DNA of 64,000 nucleotides from Ceratotherium simum simum (lineage: Eukaryota > Chordata > Mammalia > Perissodactyla > Rhinocerotidae). The stretch lies in the NCBI RefSeq assembly GCF_000283155.1, contig NW_004454229.1, positions 1,704,352 through 1,768,351 on the forward strand. Direction: 5' to 3'. Shown here piece by piece: positions 1-9,994 of this stretch (the stretch's first letter is position 1; every line of letters begins with the position of its first letter). The position numbers and the translations under genes are program-made. The notes under the pieces were generated by a model, which was not told the DNA's origin, searched no databases, and saw only the letters and a list, made by a program, of their open reading frames with translations.

Positions 1-454
1 ATGAGAATATTCCCCTCAAGAAGCAAAGCATCTTTTTCAAGGCGCCACAACTAGAGAAGAGAACTGAGATTAGCCTTGCAGTCAATGAAAAGTTGATACT
101 TGGCTGAATAAGTAAGAATTATTTTTAACTATTATTATTGTTATGATTATTTCTGTTAACTCCAGCTTCACTTTGTGGCTTTGTAACTGTCATAAATTCA
201 GGCCTTTAGTGATTCTGTTTAATTATTACTCAGTCAGATTCATAGATTCTGTCCCTTTGTTACTAGTGCTATTATTCTGTGGTATGCCTTTAAAAATAAG
301 GTATTTACAGACCCTAGATTCTGATTATGGGTTTCAAATATACACTGTCTCTCCATGACATTCACTCACAGCTACCCCAGAGCTCAGCATCTGTTAAGTT
401 GCCTGCAAACATCTGACATTTGGAAATGGTTTTTTCTCTCTTTTTTTCTTTTGT
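1..454. other. unassigned non-coding DNA
   Basis: I recognise no repeat family, exon or RNA gene here. The short open frame at 143-358 has no domain and sits in AT-rich sequence with many in-frame ATT and TTT runs, so I treat it as chance. Confidence 0.5.
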
Positions 455-600
455 AATCAATAAATCACTTGTGATGACTTTAATGGAAATTAAATAAGTG
501 AATAAAATCAGGCTTTACCTTATTAATACCTAATTATGAAGTTTACATTTTCAACAGTCAAATGGAGCTTGTCAGACTCAAAGAGCAGGCACCTGCTAAG
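455..600. other. repeat-free AT-rich segment, candidate conserved non-coding element
   Basis: The segment has no recognisable repeat and is dense in homeodomain-like TAAT/ATTA words, with AATCAATAAATCA near 458 and ACCTAATTATGAAG near 530. It resembles distal enhancer sequence in texture only. No alignment was possible, so conservation is an inference. It ends shortly before a MIR. Confidence 0.28.
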
Positions 601-727
601 AAAGATTAACCACGTGACTCCAGGGCTACAACCAGGTCTCCAAGCATCACTGTTGTGATCTTCTGAAGCCCCCACTGCTTTGGGTTCTTAGTCTCTTGAG
701 GACATTTCTCAACCCTTAGGCTTTCCA

Positions 728-945
728 GAGCACTGGTGTGGGAGCCAAACAGACCTGGGTTTTAACTGCAGTCCTGCCGCTTATCAACAGTGTGCCTTTG
801 GGCAAGTAACCTAACTTCTCTGAGTCTCAATTTCCTCATCCCTAAAATTGACACTATAATACCTACCTCCTAAGGTTATTGGAAGAAATAAAATAATGCA
901 CTTAAAGTGCGTGGTTCATAGTAGATTCTCGGCAAGTATTAGTTC
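728..945 (+). repeat. MIR SINE
   Basis: The order of words is that of MIR: gagccaaacagacctgggtt (tRNA-like part), GGGCAAGTAACCTAACTTCTC, TCAATTTCCTCATC, then the 3' part with ACCTACCTCCTAAGG and GTGCGTGGTTCATAGTAG. It is nearly full length and strongly diverged, as expected for an element that stopped moving before the eutherian radiation. No poly(A) tail or target duplication remains. Confidence 0.9.
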
Positions 946-1052
946 CCCTTCTATTCATGAATGATTCATCAATATGTATATGTTATTGACCAAAATGATT
1001 GGGTCTTATGCAAACCAAAGCACTTATGCCTCACTGCCTATTTTGGTATATC

Positions 1053-1385
1053 ACTCAATCATCCATTCAACAAATATTAATGTCTATATGTGCCAGACCC
1101 TGTGTTATGCTGGGTACTGATTATCCAGTGGTGAAAAAAACAAACATGATCTCTGCCATCACGGAGTTACAGCCTAGTGAGAGAGACAGAGATTAATTAA
1201 GCAAACAAGCAGATAAAATAAGTAATTATAAATTGTAATAAGTGCTGTAAGGGAGGGGGGAAAACAGTTCTATTAGAGAACGGGATGACCTAATTTAGAA
1301 TGGGTAGTTGGGGATGGCTTCTCTGAGGAGGTGACATTTAAGCTGAGAATGAAAAGGAGTCAGCAAGGAGAAGGGGTGGGGGAGT
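1053..1385 (-). repeat. L2 LINE 3' end
   Basis: It reads in the L2-reverse direction. CCATTCAACAAATATTAATG begins it, followed by TGCCAGACCCTGTGTTATGCTGG, an accounting of gagttacagcctagtgag, and CTTCTCTGAGGAGGTGACATTTAAGC. This is the reverse complement of the L2 3' untranslated region. No coding part is retained. Confidence 0.85.
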
Positions 1386-1704
1386 ATTCCGAGTAGGGCA
1401 CCCAGCAGCTGTGAAGTGGGAATGAGATTAGGGTGTCACTCAAAGCCAGCCCCTGGCTATCCCCACAGACTTCTCCTATTCCAACTAAATTGGGCATTTG
1501 TATATATACATAACCCTGCGTGTACTCTTTTTTCTACCTCTGAAGCTCTTCTCCCATTTCTCCTAGAATGCCAAACTCCAAACGTCACATTCCAAAGACT
1601 CCTTAATCTCCCCAAAGCAGATTTAATGCCCCTCTCCTCCAGTATTCCCCCAAATCTTTGTGTTTAACTTTATAATATGTATTAATAAGTACATAATGGC
1701 TGTT
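1386..1704. other. unassigned DNA
   Basis: Pyrimidine-rich sequence with no repeat or gene that I can name. The 83-codon open frame at 1416-1667 lacks any recognisable motif. Confidence 0.5.
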
Positions 1705-1925
1705 ACTGACCACTTACCCTGTGCTAAGTGTGAAGTATTTTACCTGAGTTATTGCATTTAATCATTACAGAAGCCTGATGAAGTAGGTACTGTTATCATC
1801 ATCTCCATTTTACAAAAAAAGGAACTGAAGTTGTAGTCACCACCCTGGCCATCACAGGCCGGGTCTGGATTTAGACTCCAAGCCTTTTGCCTTCTGCACC
1901 TGCACTCTTACGCACCTCTGCTATG
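1705..1925 (-). repeat. MIR SINE
   Basis: Reverse-orientation MIR: ACCCTGTGCTAAGTGTGAAG, ATTGCATTTAATCATTACAG, GAAGTAGGTACTGTTATCAT and CTCCATTTTACA follow in the expected order. It ends with the reverse of the tRNA-like head (ctgcacctgcactcttacgc). Confidence 0.85.
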
Positions 1926-2629
1926 CTAGAGTGACATTCTATAGAGACCCTGAGGTTCCTGCAGGTGGGGTTTTGTGTAATTCATCAGTATCCTCAGCAC
2001 ATAGAACAGCCCTGGAACAAAGGAGTTAACTATTTGCTAAAAGAATGTCTTGGCAATTACAGATCCTGACGGATAAAGATGAAGTCACATAACACGTAAA
2101 TAGGTCTGTCTCTTCAGTCTTCAGGCGCAGGCTGTACTGTGGCCTCTGCTGATCTGATTTGTGCCACGATTGACAGCCTGGGTCCCTCTCCTTCGGTCTC
2201 GTTAATGGCATTAGCATCTAGTCAATAATGCTCAGCATTTCATTTTACCACTTTAATTAACAAATTCAATTTGTTCAAACCACTGTGAAAACAAATTAAA
2301 AGCTCAAGAATGGGGCCTCCAGGAGGGGGAGGAAAGGAAGGGGCTCTGCACAGATTAGGCTGGTTGTTGATTTGATCTTTGGAGCTTACGGGGAGCTGGA
2401 CACTGTCTGCCCTTCAACCACCTTCCTATCCATGGCCCAAGAGAAAGCCTCAGTGATGTAGCCAAGATCAGGCAAACCAGCTTCTGTACCTTTTAGGTTT
2501 GTCCCTTCCCTCTTCATATAGGCAAGAAGGATCCCCACTCTGCCCTTCAACTCAGCTGTCGTCTTCAAAGCGGCACTGTACTTTGGATCTGAATTCAGCA
2601 ACAACAACATTAATAATAATTTCTTTGTC
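1926..2629. other. repeat-poor DNA with a candidate conserved core at about 2200-2320
   Basis: No family is recognisable. The stretch around 2200-2320 is the striking part: GTTAATGGCATTAGCATC, CAATAATGCTCAGC, CTTTAATTAACAAATTC and AAACAAATTAAAAGC are packed together, including a TTAATTAA palindrome at 2253-2260. This texture is typical of developmental enhancers but is only an inference. The small reverse open frames at 2026-2217 and 2386-2679 have no motifs. Confidence 0.3.
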
Positions 2630-2841
2630 CAGTGGTTCTCAACCAAGGATAATTTTAACTCCAAGGGAACATTTGACAATATCTGAAGAAAATTCTAGTT
2701 GTCACAACTGGAGGGAAGGTGCTATAGGCATCTAGTGAGAGACCATAATGCTGCTAAACATCCTAAAATGCACAGGATAGCTCCCCTCACCAAATATTAT
2801 CGGGAACAAAATTTCGATAGTGCTGAGGTTGGGGAACCCTG
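2630..2841 (+). mobile_element. MER5A-like non-autonomous hAT DNA transposon
   Basis: It starts with CAGTGGTTCTCAACC and ends with the imperfect inverted copy TTGGGGAACCCTG, which are the hAT-Charlie terminal repeats. Inside, TTGTCACAACTGGAGGG, GGCATCTAGTGAGAG, ATGCTGCTAAACATCCTA and AATGCACAGGATAGC follow the MER5A order. The length of about 210 bp is close to family length. The flanking 8-mers no longer match, so the target duplication has decayed. Confidence 0.9.
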
Positions 2842-2885
2842 TCCTAAAATCCCTCTGCAGTTTTCCAAGCAACCTCTTTGAAAAT

Positions 2886-3030
2886 TACTATGTCTCTGTG
2901 AGGTAAGTAGGATGGGGACTGCTGACCCCCATTTAGGAGATGAGGAAATTGACAGAGCTCAAGTGATGTGCTCAAAGTGCACAGTTGGTAAGTGGTAGTG
3001 AACAGTCCAGAGCAAGATCCTTTTGCCACC
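2886..3030 (-). repeat. MIR SINE fragment
   Basis: TGTGAGGTAAGTAGGATGGGG, CCATTTAGGAGATGAGGAAA, GACAGAGCTCAAGTGATGTG and CACAGTTGGTAAGTGG are the reverse MIR core. A further scrap near 3095-3155 (CACTTATTAAGTGCCTG, ACAGGCACTGGGCAGGG) may belong to the same or another MIR. Confidence 0.8.
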
Positions 3031-4249
3031 TCTAGCTGACTTAAAAGAATAGAAAGCACCTTTGGGAGCCTCGAAGTAGCTTTAGGGGAATAAGAGTGGT
3101 TTACACTTATTAAGTGCCTGTTTGGGGACAGGCACTGGGCAGGGTATTTACTCATGTGATAGGCTGCTTAGGCTTGGTGGGACCTGACCTTGGAGAAGGT
3201 GCCTGTGATAAGTGAAGCTGGGAAACTTGCTCCTGTCCTCCACCCCAATAGTGACATCCAACGGTTGCATAGCAGCTATACACTTTTGAATAGAAGGCAG
3301 TCACTCAAAAGATCACCTGGCTCTTACTCACTGGATATTCCAAGTGTGGGATTCAATTGTCCCTTCCATCTTACAAAGCAAGAAGGGATAAGTGTAGTCA
3401 GAGCTACATAGAACTTTTGAAGTGGGCAAAAATCAAAACCAAAACTTAAAACTTGATCTCTTTTCAGGAGTTCTGACAAATGCACAGATACATTTGATAA
3501 ATTGAGACAAGTGTGTGTATGGGGGAAGTGTATAGGGAGAGAAAGGGGAAAAAGAAGGAGGGAGGCTGATGAAGTTACGGGAGAGGATCAAGAGAAGGCT
3601 TCTAAGAGAACGTATCCAAAGAGAAGGAAGAAGCCAGCAGGATGAAGCAGCCAGGGAGGACAGTGGTGATTCCTAGCACAGCCAATATCAGATATTCTGA
3701 CAGCCTGAGTACATAACTTGGATAAATAGCTCTGTGTGTGTGAATCAAAAGAGGTGAATCACTAAATTCAGTAAGACTTTGGAGCCCAAGGTATTTGCTG
3801 TGGGTACTCTTGAAGTGAACATAAAGAGGGCACTTCGTGGGAGCATCGTTCTATAGTGAGTTAATTTCTGGCGTTGTGATACAGGATTGGCATTTCATCT
3901 TTATTTCAATAGGCCATAGATTTCCAGCTCTGAAGATAAAGGCAATGATGAACACAGTATTCAAAAGAATAAAGTTTCAGCCTAAAAGCAAGCAGCTCCT
4001 AGGTAGACTGAGGCCTAGGGCTATGAAGTTCCTACTCAGCTTGTACGGTGGCAAGTGATAACCAGGAGCAGTGTACAAACACTTGTAAGACTCCCCGGGG
4101 GATTCCAGGAACTATCTGAGGGAGAGGAACATTGTAAAAGACTGGATTTCCTGCTAGAACAGGTAGGGGCACTGGGCTACAGATATGGAGCTAATAATGT
4201 TCATGGGAACTCACTTGTATTAACAGGACGCTGAAACTCACGCCATTGG
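3031..4249. other. unassigned DNA
   Basis: Apart from the MIR-like scrap at 3095-3155, I see no repeat, RNA gene or exon. 3530-3660 is purine-rich (AGGGAGAGAAAGGGGAAAAAG). The open frames at 2844-3155 (reverse), 3190-3411 and 3837-4058 have no domain signatures. Confidence 0.5.
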
Positions 4250-4420
4250 ATTTGTTCATGTTATCTCATTTCATTCTCACAACAATAAGCAAGGTTGTTT
4301 TATCCTGTCCAAAGTCACTTGCCTAAAGTCATACGCCTAGGAGATAACAGAGTAGGGATTTGAAGCAGGATCTGTCTGATTCTAAAGAGCAAGCTGTATC
4401 CATCCTGCAGTGCTGGTGCC
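4250..4420 (-). repeat. MIR SINE
   Basis: GTTATCTCATTTCATTCTCAC, AAAGTCACTTGCCTAAAGTC, GGGATTTGAAGCAGGATCTG and GTCTGATTCTAAAG are consistent with reverse MIR from its 3' part through the tRNA-like head. Confidence 0.8.
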
Positions 4421-4822
4421 TCTTAGGAGAACTGCGGAGTGGCCAGAAGCATCCATGTCCCTGGGTCTGGCGTTAGCCCACTCTGCAATGCCTTTTTCTC
4501 TTGTCCCTGCAGGTTTCTGCTTGGGACCTCTGGAGACAAGCAGATCACTATTCTATAAAACCGACAAAGCATGTTTCCAAACTTAGCAATCACGGACATA
4601 GTCAACATAATTTGCCATTACAAATTCCAAATATGACATATCCCCTGCCCTTTGCCCAGGGAAAAGCAGGTCTTTGTGTCAGGGAGAGAGATATTGAAGA
4701 GAGGCCTTAGCTAAAAATGCAGGCCTGTTGAAGGGCTCACGTAGAAACACTCCCATTCCTTCAATGGTCTACTTGGAACCAGATATTCAATTGGTTGTGG
4801 TGGGGGGCTCTGGCATGGTGGA
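4421..4822. other. unassigned DNA
   Basis: No recognised element. Short open frames on both strands overlap one another, which fits chance. Confidence 0.5.
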
Positions 4823-5068
4823 AGACTATGGCTTTAGAGCCAGATTGGTTTGAGATGATTGAGTTTTGGATTCATAGCTCACTAGCTGAGTAACCCTGGG
4901 CACTGTACAGGGTTAATGACCTGTATTAATGAGTTAATCTCTCAAATCCTCAGGTTCCTCATCTTTTAAATAGGATAGCAATGAAGCTATTAAAGGACTG
5001 TTTTGAAGCAATTTGTGCAAAGAACCTAGAACAGTGTCTGGCATATAAGTAGATGTTCAACAAATAAG
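4823..5068 (+). repeat. MIR SINE with an internal insertion
   Basis: ACTATGGCTTTAGAGCCAG, TCACTAGCTGAGTAACCCTGG, TCAGGTTCCTCATC and ACCTAGAACAGTGTCTGGC are in MIR order. About 35 extra bases (GTACAGGGTTAATGACCTG) sit between the GGGCA and the TTAATCTCTCAAATCC parts. Confidence 0.85.
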
Positions 5069-5646
5069 TAGACATTCAGCTCCACTCCTCCCTGAACTCA
5101 GGCTTCATTCTGTTATAACATGTTGCCCCTTCCTCAACCTGCCTTTTTTGCAACCACCTTTATCCCCTACACCCAGAAGATCTAATACTCTCTTGTCCCT
5201 CCCCCTTCTGGTTAGTCAAACATGTTCCTGGGGAAAGTTCAGAAATTGATTCATACCAACATAAACAACTCTAAGTGTTACGTGTAGGGGAGGCAGGGCA
5301 AGGGAATAAAGCCCCCCATAACAATAATTCATTACATAATTCACTTTATTCCTTTCTACTAAAGTCTAACTCTTTACCTCAAGGAGTCTGAGGAGCAGGG
5401 AGCATCTCTGAGTTAGGTGGGCCTTATAATGTGATCCCAGCCCTGTGGCTGGTCCAGAAAACACTTCTATTTATAAGCAAGGGAAACGACCACAGAGAAA
5501 TGTGCTGGGTTCTACTCTAGTATGGTTTCTAACAGGTGGCACCATCATTCCTTCCCCTATGGCATAAAGTGTCCACAGAAGTCCAGGACTAAAGGAGGCA
5601 AATCAAGTGCCAAGTCCTCCAATCTTAGCTGGAGGCACCCTGAATA
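5069..5646. other. unassigned DNA
   Basis: Mostly C/T-rich sequence without a family I can name. Parts of 5085-5220 resemble L2 in composition, but I could not find an anchor. Confidence 0.4.
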
Positions 5647-5718
5647 GTGGCAATCACGGGGACTGTGGCAATCATGGGGACTGTGGCAATCACGGGGATT
5701 GTGGCAATCACGGGGGTT
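5647..5718. repeat. 18-bp minisatellite, four tandem copies
   Basis: Four exactly 18-bp units start at 5647, 5665, 5683 and 5701, each GTGGCAATCACGGGGACT with one to three changes. The array abuts the broken end of an ERE fragment at 5719. Because 18 is a multiple of three, the array produces a false open frame with a repeated Gly-Asn-His-Gly-Asp-Cys motif on the plus strand and its mirror on the minus strand. Neither is a gene. Confidence 0.95.
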
Positions 5719-5796
5719 GGCCCGGCCAAGCCCGGGCCGCCGCAGTGGAGCGTGCACACTTAACTGCTTGCACCACGGGGCCGGCCCCCCTCTGGC
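5719..5796 (-). mobile_element. ERE-type tRNA-derived SINE, head fragment
   Basis: In reverse it reads GGGGCCGGCCCCGTGGTGC, AAGCAGTTAAGTGTGCACG, CTCCACTGCGGCGGCCCGGG, the 5' tRNA-like head of the perissodactyl ERE. It stops after about 75 bp where the minisatellite begins. The body and tail are absent. Confidence 0.85.
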
Positions 5797-5917
5797 CTTC
5801 TTTTCAATCCTTCTGTCACACCATGCTCCTTTCCCTCTCCCTGGAACATGCTTCTCCTTTCTCTGTCAGCATCTTCCCTGCCCACTTCTCTCCTCGTGGC
5901 TCCCATCTGGTTAACTC

Positions 5918-6222
5918 TTTTTTTTTTTTTTTTTTTTTTTGAGGAAGATCAGCCCTGAGCTAACATCCTTGCTAATCCTCCTCTTTTTGCTGAGGAAGAC
6001 CGGCTCTGAGCTAACATCTACTGCCAATCCTCCCCCTTTTTTTTCCCCAAAGCCCCAGTAGATAGTTGTATGTCATAGTTGCACATCCTGCTAGTTGCTG
6101 TATGTGGGACTCGGCCTCAGCATGGCCGGAGAAGTGGTGTGTGGGTGAGTGCCTGGGATCCGAACCCTGGCCGCCAGTAGCGGAGCGCGCGCACTTAACC
6201 ACTAAGCCACGGGGCTGGCCCC
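5918..6222 (-). mobile_element. ERE-type SINE, full length
   Basis: A poly(T) run at 5918-5940 is the reverse of the A-tail. Then come GAGGAAGATCAGCCCTGAGC, a second related GAGGAAGACCGGCTCTGAGC, CATGGCCGGAGAAGTGG, GGATCCGAACCCTGG (reverse of the B-box region) and CGCGCGCACTTAACCACTAAG. It ends at GGGGCTGGCCCC. The flanks gttaactctt (5910-5919) and gttactctt (6224-6232) look like a slightly decayed target-site duplication. It lies inside an L2. Confidence 0.93.
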
Positions 6223-6387
6223 TGTTACTCTTCCTCAGTCTTCAGAGCTCAGCTCAAAAGTCTCTTCCTCAGAAAAGCCTTTCCTGATGCTCCAGGTTAG
6301 GTCAGGTCTGCCCACGGTATGTTTTCTTAGCACTCTGTGCTTCTCCTTCATCACACTGTTAAATAAACTATGTGGTAAGTGGCTTAT

Positions 6388-7245
6388 TTTTTTTATATTT
6401 GTATTTTTTTTATTTTTTTAAATTTTTTGTTTATTGCGGTAACATTGGTTTATAGCATTGTATAAATTTCAGGTGTACATCATTATGCTTCTATTTCCGC
6501 ATGTATTACATCATGTTCTCATGTTCACCACCCAAATACTAATTGCAATCCATCACCACACACATGTGCCTAATTATCCCTTTTGCCCTCCTCCCTCCCC
6601 CCTTCCCCTCTGGTAACCACCAATCCAATCTCTGTCTCTGTGTGTTTGTTTGTTGTTGTTATTATCTACTACTTAATGTGTGAGATCATATAGTATTTGA
6701 CCTTCTCCCTCTGACTTATTTCGCTTTGCATGATACCCTCAATGTCCATCCATGTTGTCACAAATGGCTGGATTTCATCGTTTCTTATGGCTGAGTAGTA
6801 TTCCATTGTGTATATATACCACATCTTCTTTATCCATTCGTCCCTTGATGGGCACTTAGGTTGCTTCCAAGTCTTGGCTATTGCGAATAACGCTGCAATG
6901 AACACAGGGGTGCATGTATCTTTATGCATTGGTGTTTTCACATTCTTGGGATAAATACCGAGCAGTGGAATAGCTGGATCATATGGTAGTTCTATCCTTA
7001 ATTTTTTGAGGAATCTCCATACTGTTTTCATAGTGGATGCACCAGTTTGCACTCCCACCAGCAGTGTATGAGAGTTCCCTTCTCTCCACATCCTCTCCAA
7101 CACATGTTGTTTCCTGTCTTGTTAATTATAGCCATTCTGACGGGCGAGAGGTGATATCTCATTGTAGTTTTCATTTGCATTTCTGTGATAGTTAATGATG
7201 TCAAACATTTTTTCATGTGCCTGTTGGCCATCTGTATATCTTCTT
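6388..7245 (-). mobile_element. 5'-truncated L1, 3' UTR plus ORF2 C-terminus
   Basis: The 3' end is on the left (T-rich tail, then TTATTGCGGTAACATTGG and ATTTCAGGTGTACATCATTA). The coding remnant of the reverse transcriptase protein's C-terminus is on the right. It is flanked by TGGCTTAT at 6380-6387 and 7246-7253, an 8-bp target-site duplication, and it splits an L2. The copy stops within the ORF2 C-terminal region, the usual 5' truncation. Confidence 0.93.
6669..7231 (-). pseudogene. L1 ORF2p C-terminal remnant
   Basis: Two overlapping reverse frames (7028-7231 and 6669-7103) encode the end of the L1 ORF2 protein: [12 protein letters not shown], then the cysteine-rich [16 protein letters not shown] segment, then [30 protein letters not shown] and [15 protein letters not shown]. 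The Cys/His spacing C-x3-C-x7-H-x4-C of the family's C-terminal knuckle is preserved. The frame changes between 7028 and 7103. Endonuclease and reverse transcriptase domains are missing, so it cannot move. Confidence 0.9.
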
Positions 7246-7412
7246 TGGCTTATGCTTGTCTATTCAGCTAGAATTAGGGCTCCACAAGGGGCAGGGGTTC
7301 CTTCTTACTCAATGCTTTATCTCTAGCACTGTGCTTATAAAGTAGGGTCTCAATAGTGTATTGAGTATATTGACCCCACTTCTAGTAGGGTCTCCATAAA
7401 TGTTTGCAGAAT

Positions 7413-7850
7413 GAATGAATGGAAGGATGAAGATGGGGTAGAGAATGGGAGAGGACAGCACTCACTTTTCTCTTTAATCCCACTTTCAGGCTATTATTCC
7501 TCCTTTAGTATATTAAAATCCACAATGTCTCTGAGGCTAATGCTTTGCAGCTGTTCCATCCTCTCTCATTGTTCTGCTCTAAACCCAACTGAACTCTTAG
7601 AGCTTAAAGTGCTCAAAATAGGTTTGTATAAAGAATGAATGCACACTGCCCTAACTTCTCACTATATTAACTCACCAAAGCCGTTCCCACTGTCCAATGT
7701 GCAGCACTCTCCCACATTGTCTTCTAGCACACTCACTTGAACCAGATAGCCCAGTCCATCAATATAATTGATTTCAGGGGAGGGGTGGTGGGAAAACAAT
7801 CTGATTGAGCAATCTCACATTAAAGTATGAGTGACCGATCGCCCTTTAAA
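7413..7850. other. unassigned DNA
   Basis: No repeat family or exon recognised between the L2 end and the polypyrimidine tract. Confidence 0.5.
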
Positions 7851-7973
7851 CCCTTCCTTCCTTCCCTTCTTTCCTCCTTCCTTCCCTCCTTCTCTCCTTC
7901 CCTCCTTCCTTCCTTCCCCCCTTCCTTCCTTCTTCCCTCCTTCCCTCTTTCCTTTCCTTCCTCCCTCCCCTCC
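7851..7973. repeat. polypyrimidine (TTCC)n-type tract
   Basis: About 120 bases are purely C/T on the plus strand: interrupted CTTC/CCTT tetramers and pentamers. Open frames in all three registers here (Ser-Pro-Leu-Phe-rich, or Lys-Glu-Gly-Arg-rich in reverse) are low-complexity artefacts. Confidence 0.97.
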
Positions 7974-8149
7974 ATTTTTTTTCTTCTTTTTTTTAATTTT
8001 AAAAAAGGAGAGCTGCTAAATCCCAGTGCATAGAGTACTAGAAACATATTGAGGTGAAAATAGAAAATATCTTTCTTAGCATCATCTCACAAAAGCAAAA
8101 TGATTTTTCACGAAGCCTGGAAAATGGGTCCTTAGAGAATATTTGGATC

Positions 8150-8270
8150 ATTTCTTTTGACTTACAAATGTAGAAAGAGAAGCCTAGAGACGGCAAAAGA
8201 TTTGTTTAAGTCACAGAGCAAAGCAATGTTAAAAACGGGGCTAAAACTCCCTGCACTGACCGAGTGCCCT
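8150..8270 (-). repeat. probable MIR fragment
   Basis: ACAAATGTAGAAAGAGAAGCC, GATTTGTTTAAGTCACAGAGC and AACGGGGCTAAAACTCC resemble the reverse MIR core. The similarity is weak. Confidence 0.5.
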
Positions 8271-9990
8271 GGCTCTTTGCATGTCTGCCTTGTGCTCTGC
8301 CAGCACTTTGTAAATCGAGCCCTCCTGCCCTCCCTTTGCTCTTGCTTCCTTGGCCTTCTCTGCCACCCACCCTGCCTTTCTTTCCCTGAGTCCTAGTGAC
8401 AGCCTGCCTGCTGCAGCTGGCCTTGCTGGGCCCTGACACTCTGTAGATGGCTTTGCTGCCTTTCATTGATTCATCCACTTGCCATCTGCTTTCCGATTTC
8501 TTCCAAAACCCCAGTGTTTCTACTGTTCCCTGAACTCTGTCACATCCTCCTCTCCTGCTAATGGGCCCAATAAACAGCTGCTCTAATTTAGCCTTCATCC
8601 ATCTCCACGCCACCATTTTCTGAAATTTACATCATCTATTTTTCACTCTCTTGCATTTTTTGATTCATCAATTTCAGAGAATTAAATATCTCCAAAAGAG
8701 CAAAGGTGAAGCAATGGTGACTTTTCTGAGGAATCATAATGACAGTATTCACTCCTTTATTCATGTGGCCTTTGGTTCAATCAGAGTTCCTTGACATCTA
8801 GTATGTGTAGGTAAGGAAGGATAACTAAAGAGATGGAAAGCACTGTTGCAGTCCTGGTCATTGACATAAGAGATGCATACATAAAAGACTAGAAGAAAAT
8901 TAAAGGGATACCTATTTTGGCTGATAAAAAGGGAGCTTGGAATAATGACAGTAACATATATCGAGCACTCACTCTGTGTTAGAGGATGCTAAAGTGGATG
9001 TTTCATCTGAGGCATCAGGAAACGAGGAACGCTTATTTGGAATACCCAAAGAAATGTCAGCGTTTATGCAGAATTTCCAAGTACGTATCTGGAAACTGAT
9101 TACAAGACTCTCAAAACACCTTGCTCTTTTCAAGGATACAAAGGAAAAGAGGGTTGGAAATTAAAAAGAGGATTTTGTGAGGGGGATTTTTGATGCCTAG
9201 AGTCCTACATGCCACACTCCTACAGGGACCAGAGAGTACTTTTCCTCTGGTCTCTGCATAGGGAGAGGAAATCACAGTGGGCTGGATTCTGACTCCTTCC
9301 TGAGAAATCTAGTGAGCAGGAAACTGTGGAAAAAGTGAAGAAGTAGGTGACCTGAGATTGGCCTATGATCCTAGTGTTTGCCAAAGCAAGAGGTTCTGAG
9401 CAGATGTGGGGCATATGGTGGATAGAATCAGTTTGATGTCATTTCAACTCCTGTGCAATCTATATATACAGTGGACCACCAGAAAAGCAGGAAATAAGGG
9501 GGTAGTGACAGTGGGAGGAACAGGATGCATTCCCCAAGTGATGGCTGCAGCAAGCAGACGAGCCTTAAAGAACCCATGGAAGCACCTACCTGGGATGGAA
9601 TCAGCTGCAAACATCTACCAAGCACAGAGAGCCTGAAGCCAGCTTAGGAGAGCACCAGGCAAAAGAAATCCTTCTGTTCCCTTCACGCTCCTTCCTCTCT
9701 CCCACTTCAACCTTGGCTGGGGGGCAGGGGTACCAGGGAAGAAGACATTAAATCAAGTTCAGAGTTTTGATTATTGTCTGGGATTGGACATTTTTAATTA
9801 CTGTATTGAGGCTGTGTTTGTTAATTAAAATGATTGAAGGACTTTCTATTACCTCAAAGAGGAATTTTTATCCAGGGCAGGGGAAGGACTACCCCTCTGA
9901 AAAGGTTTGATATATTGATAGAGACAAAAATAAAGCTGCTTTTATGAATACACTCTGAGTCCTGCCTATTATGTCAACGGATTATTGGCT
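8271..9990. other. repeat-poor 1.7-kb stretch with two candidate conserved segments
   Basis: I see no named repeat here, which is unusual for this window. Two AT-rich parts stand out. About 8540-8700 has CAATAAACAGCTGCTCTAAT, TTTGATTCATCAATTTC and GAATTAAATATCTC. About 9765-9870 has TTTTTAATTACTG and TTGTTAATTAAAATGATTG, with TTAATTAA at 9821-9828. Homeodomain-like and CAGCTG E-box words are visible, but their function is unproven. The 136-codon reverse frame at 8206-8616 has no motif. 9190-9760 is ordinary. Confidence 0.35.
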
Positions 9991-9994
9991 ACAC

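Larger units (their letters stand above)
5805..7412 (+). repeat. L2 LINE 3' end split by an ERE and an L1
   Basis: Three pieces, 5805-5919, 6223-6380 and 7254-7412, read through as one L2 3' untranslated region: CTTTCCCTCTCCCTGGAACA, then CAGAGCTCAGCTCAAAAGTC and CTTCCTCAGAAAAGCC, then AGGGCTCCACAAGGGGCAGG, GCACTGTGCTTATAAAGTAG and AATGAATGAATGG. The breaks coincide with the two younger insertions listed separately, which gives the insertion order. Confidence 0.85.

Noticed and set aside
5557..5942. Open frames with repeated Gly-Asn-His-Gly-Asp-Cys (plus) and Asn-Pro-Arg-Asp-Cys-His-type repeats (minus)
   Set aside because: They are translations of the 18-bp minisatellite; the plus frame then runs through an ERE fragment and L2 into a poly(T).
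7820..8047. Lys/Glu/Gly-rich and Pro/Ser/Phe-rich frames around the polypyrimidine tract
   Set aside because: Low-complexity translation artefacts in several registers at once; the same applies at 31205-31475.
8206..8616. 136-codon minus-strand open frame, Gly/Arg/Ser-rich
   Set aside because: It mirrors C/T-rich sequence, has no motif, and overlaps a MIR-like scrap; composition explains the absence of stops.
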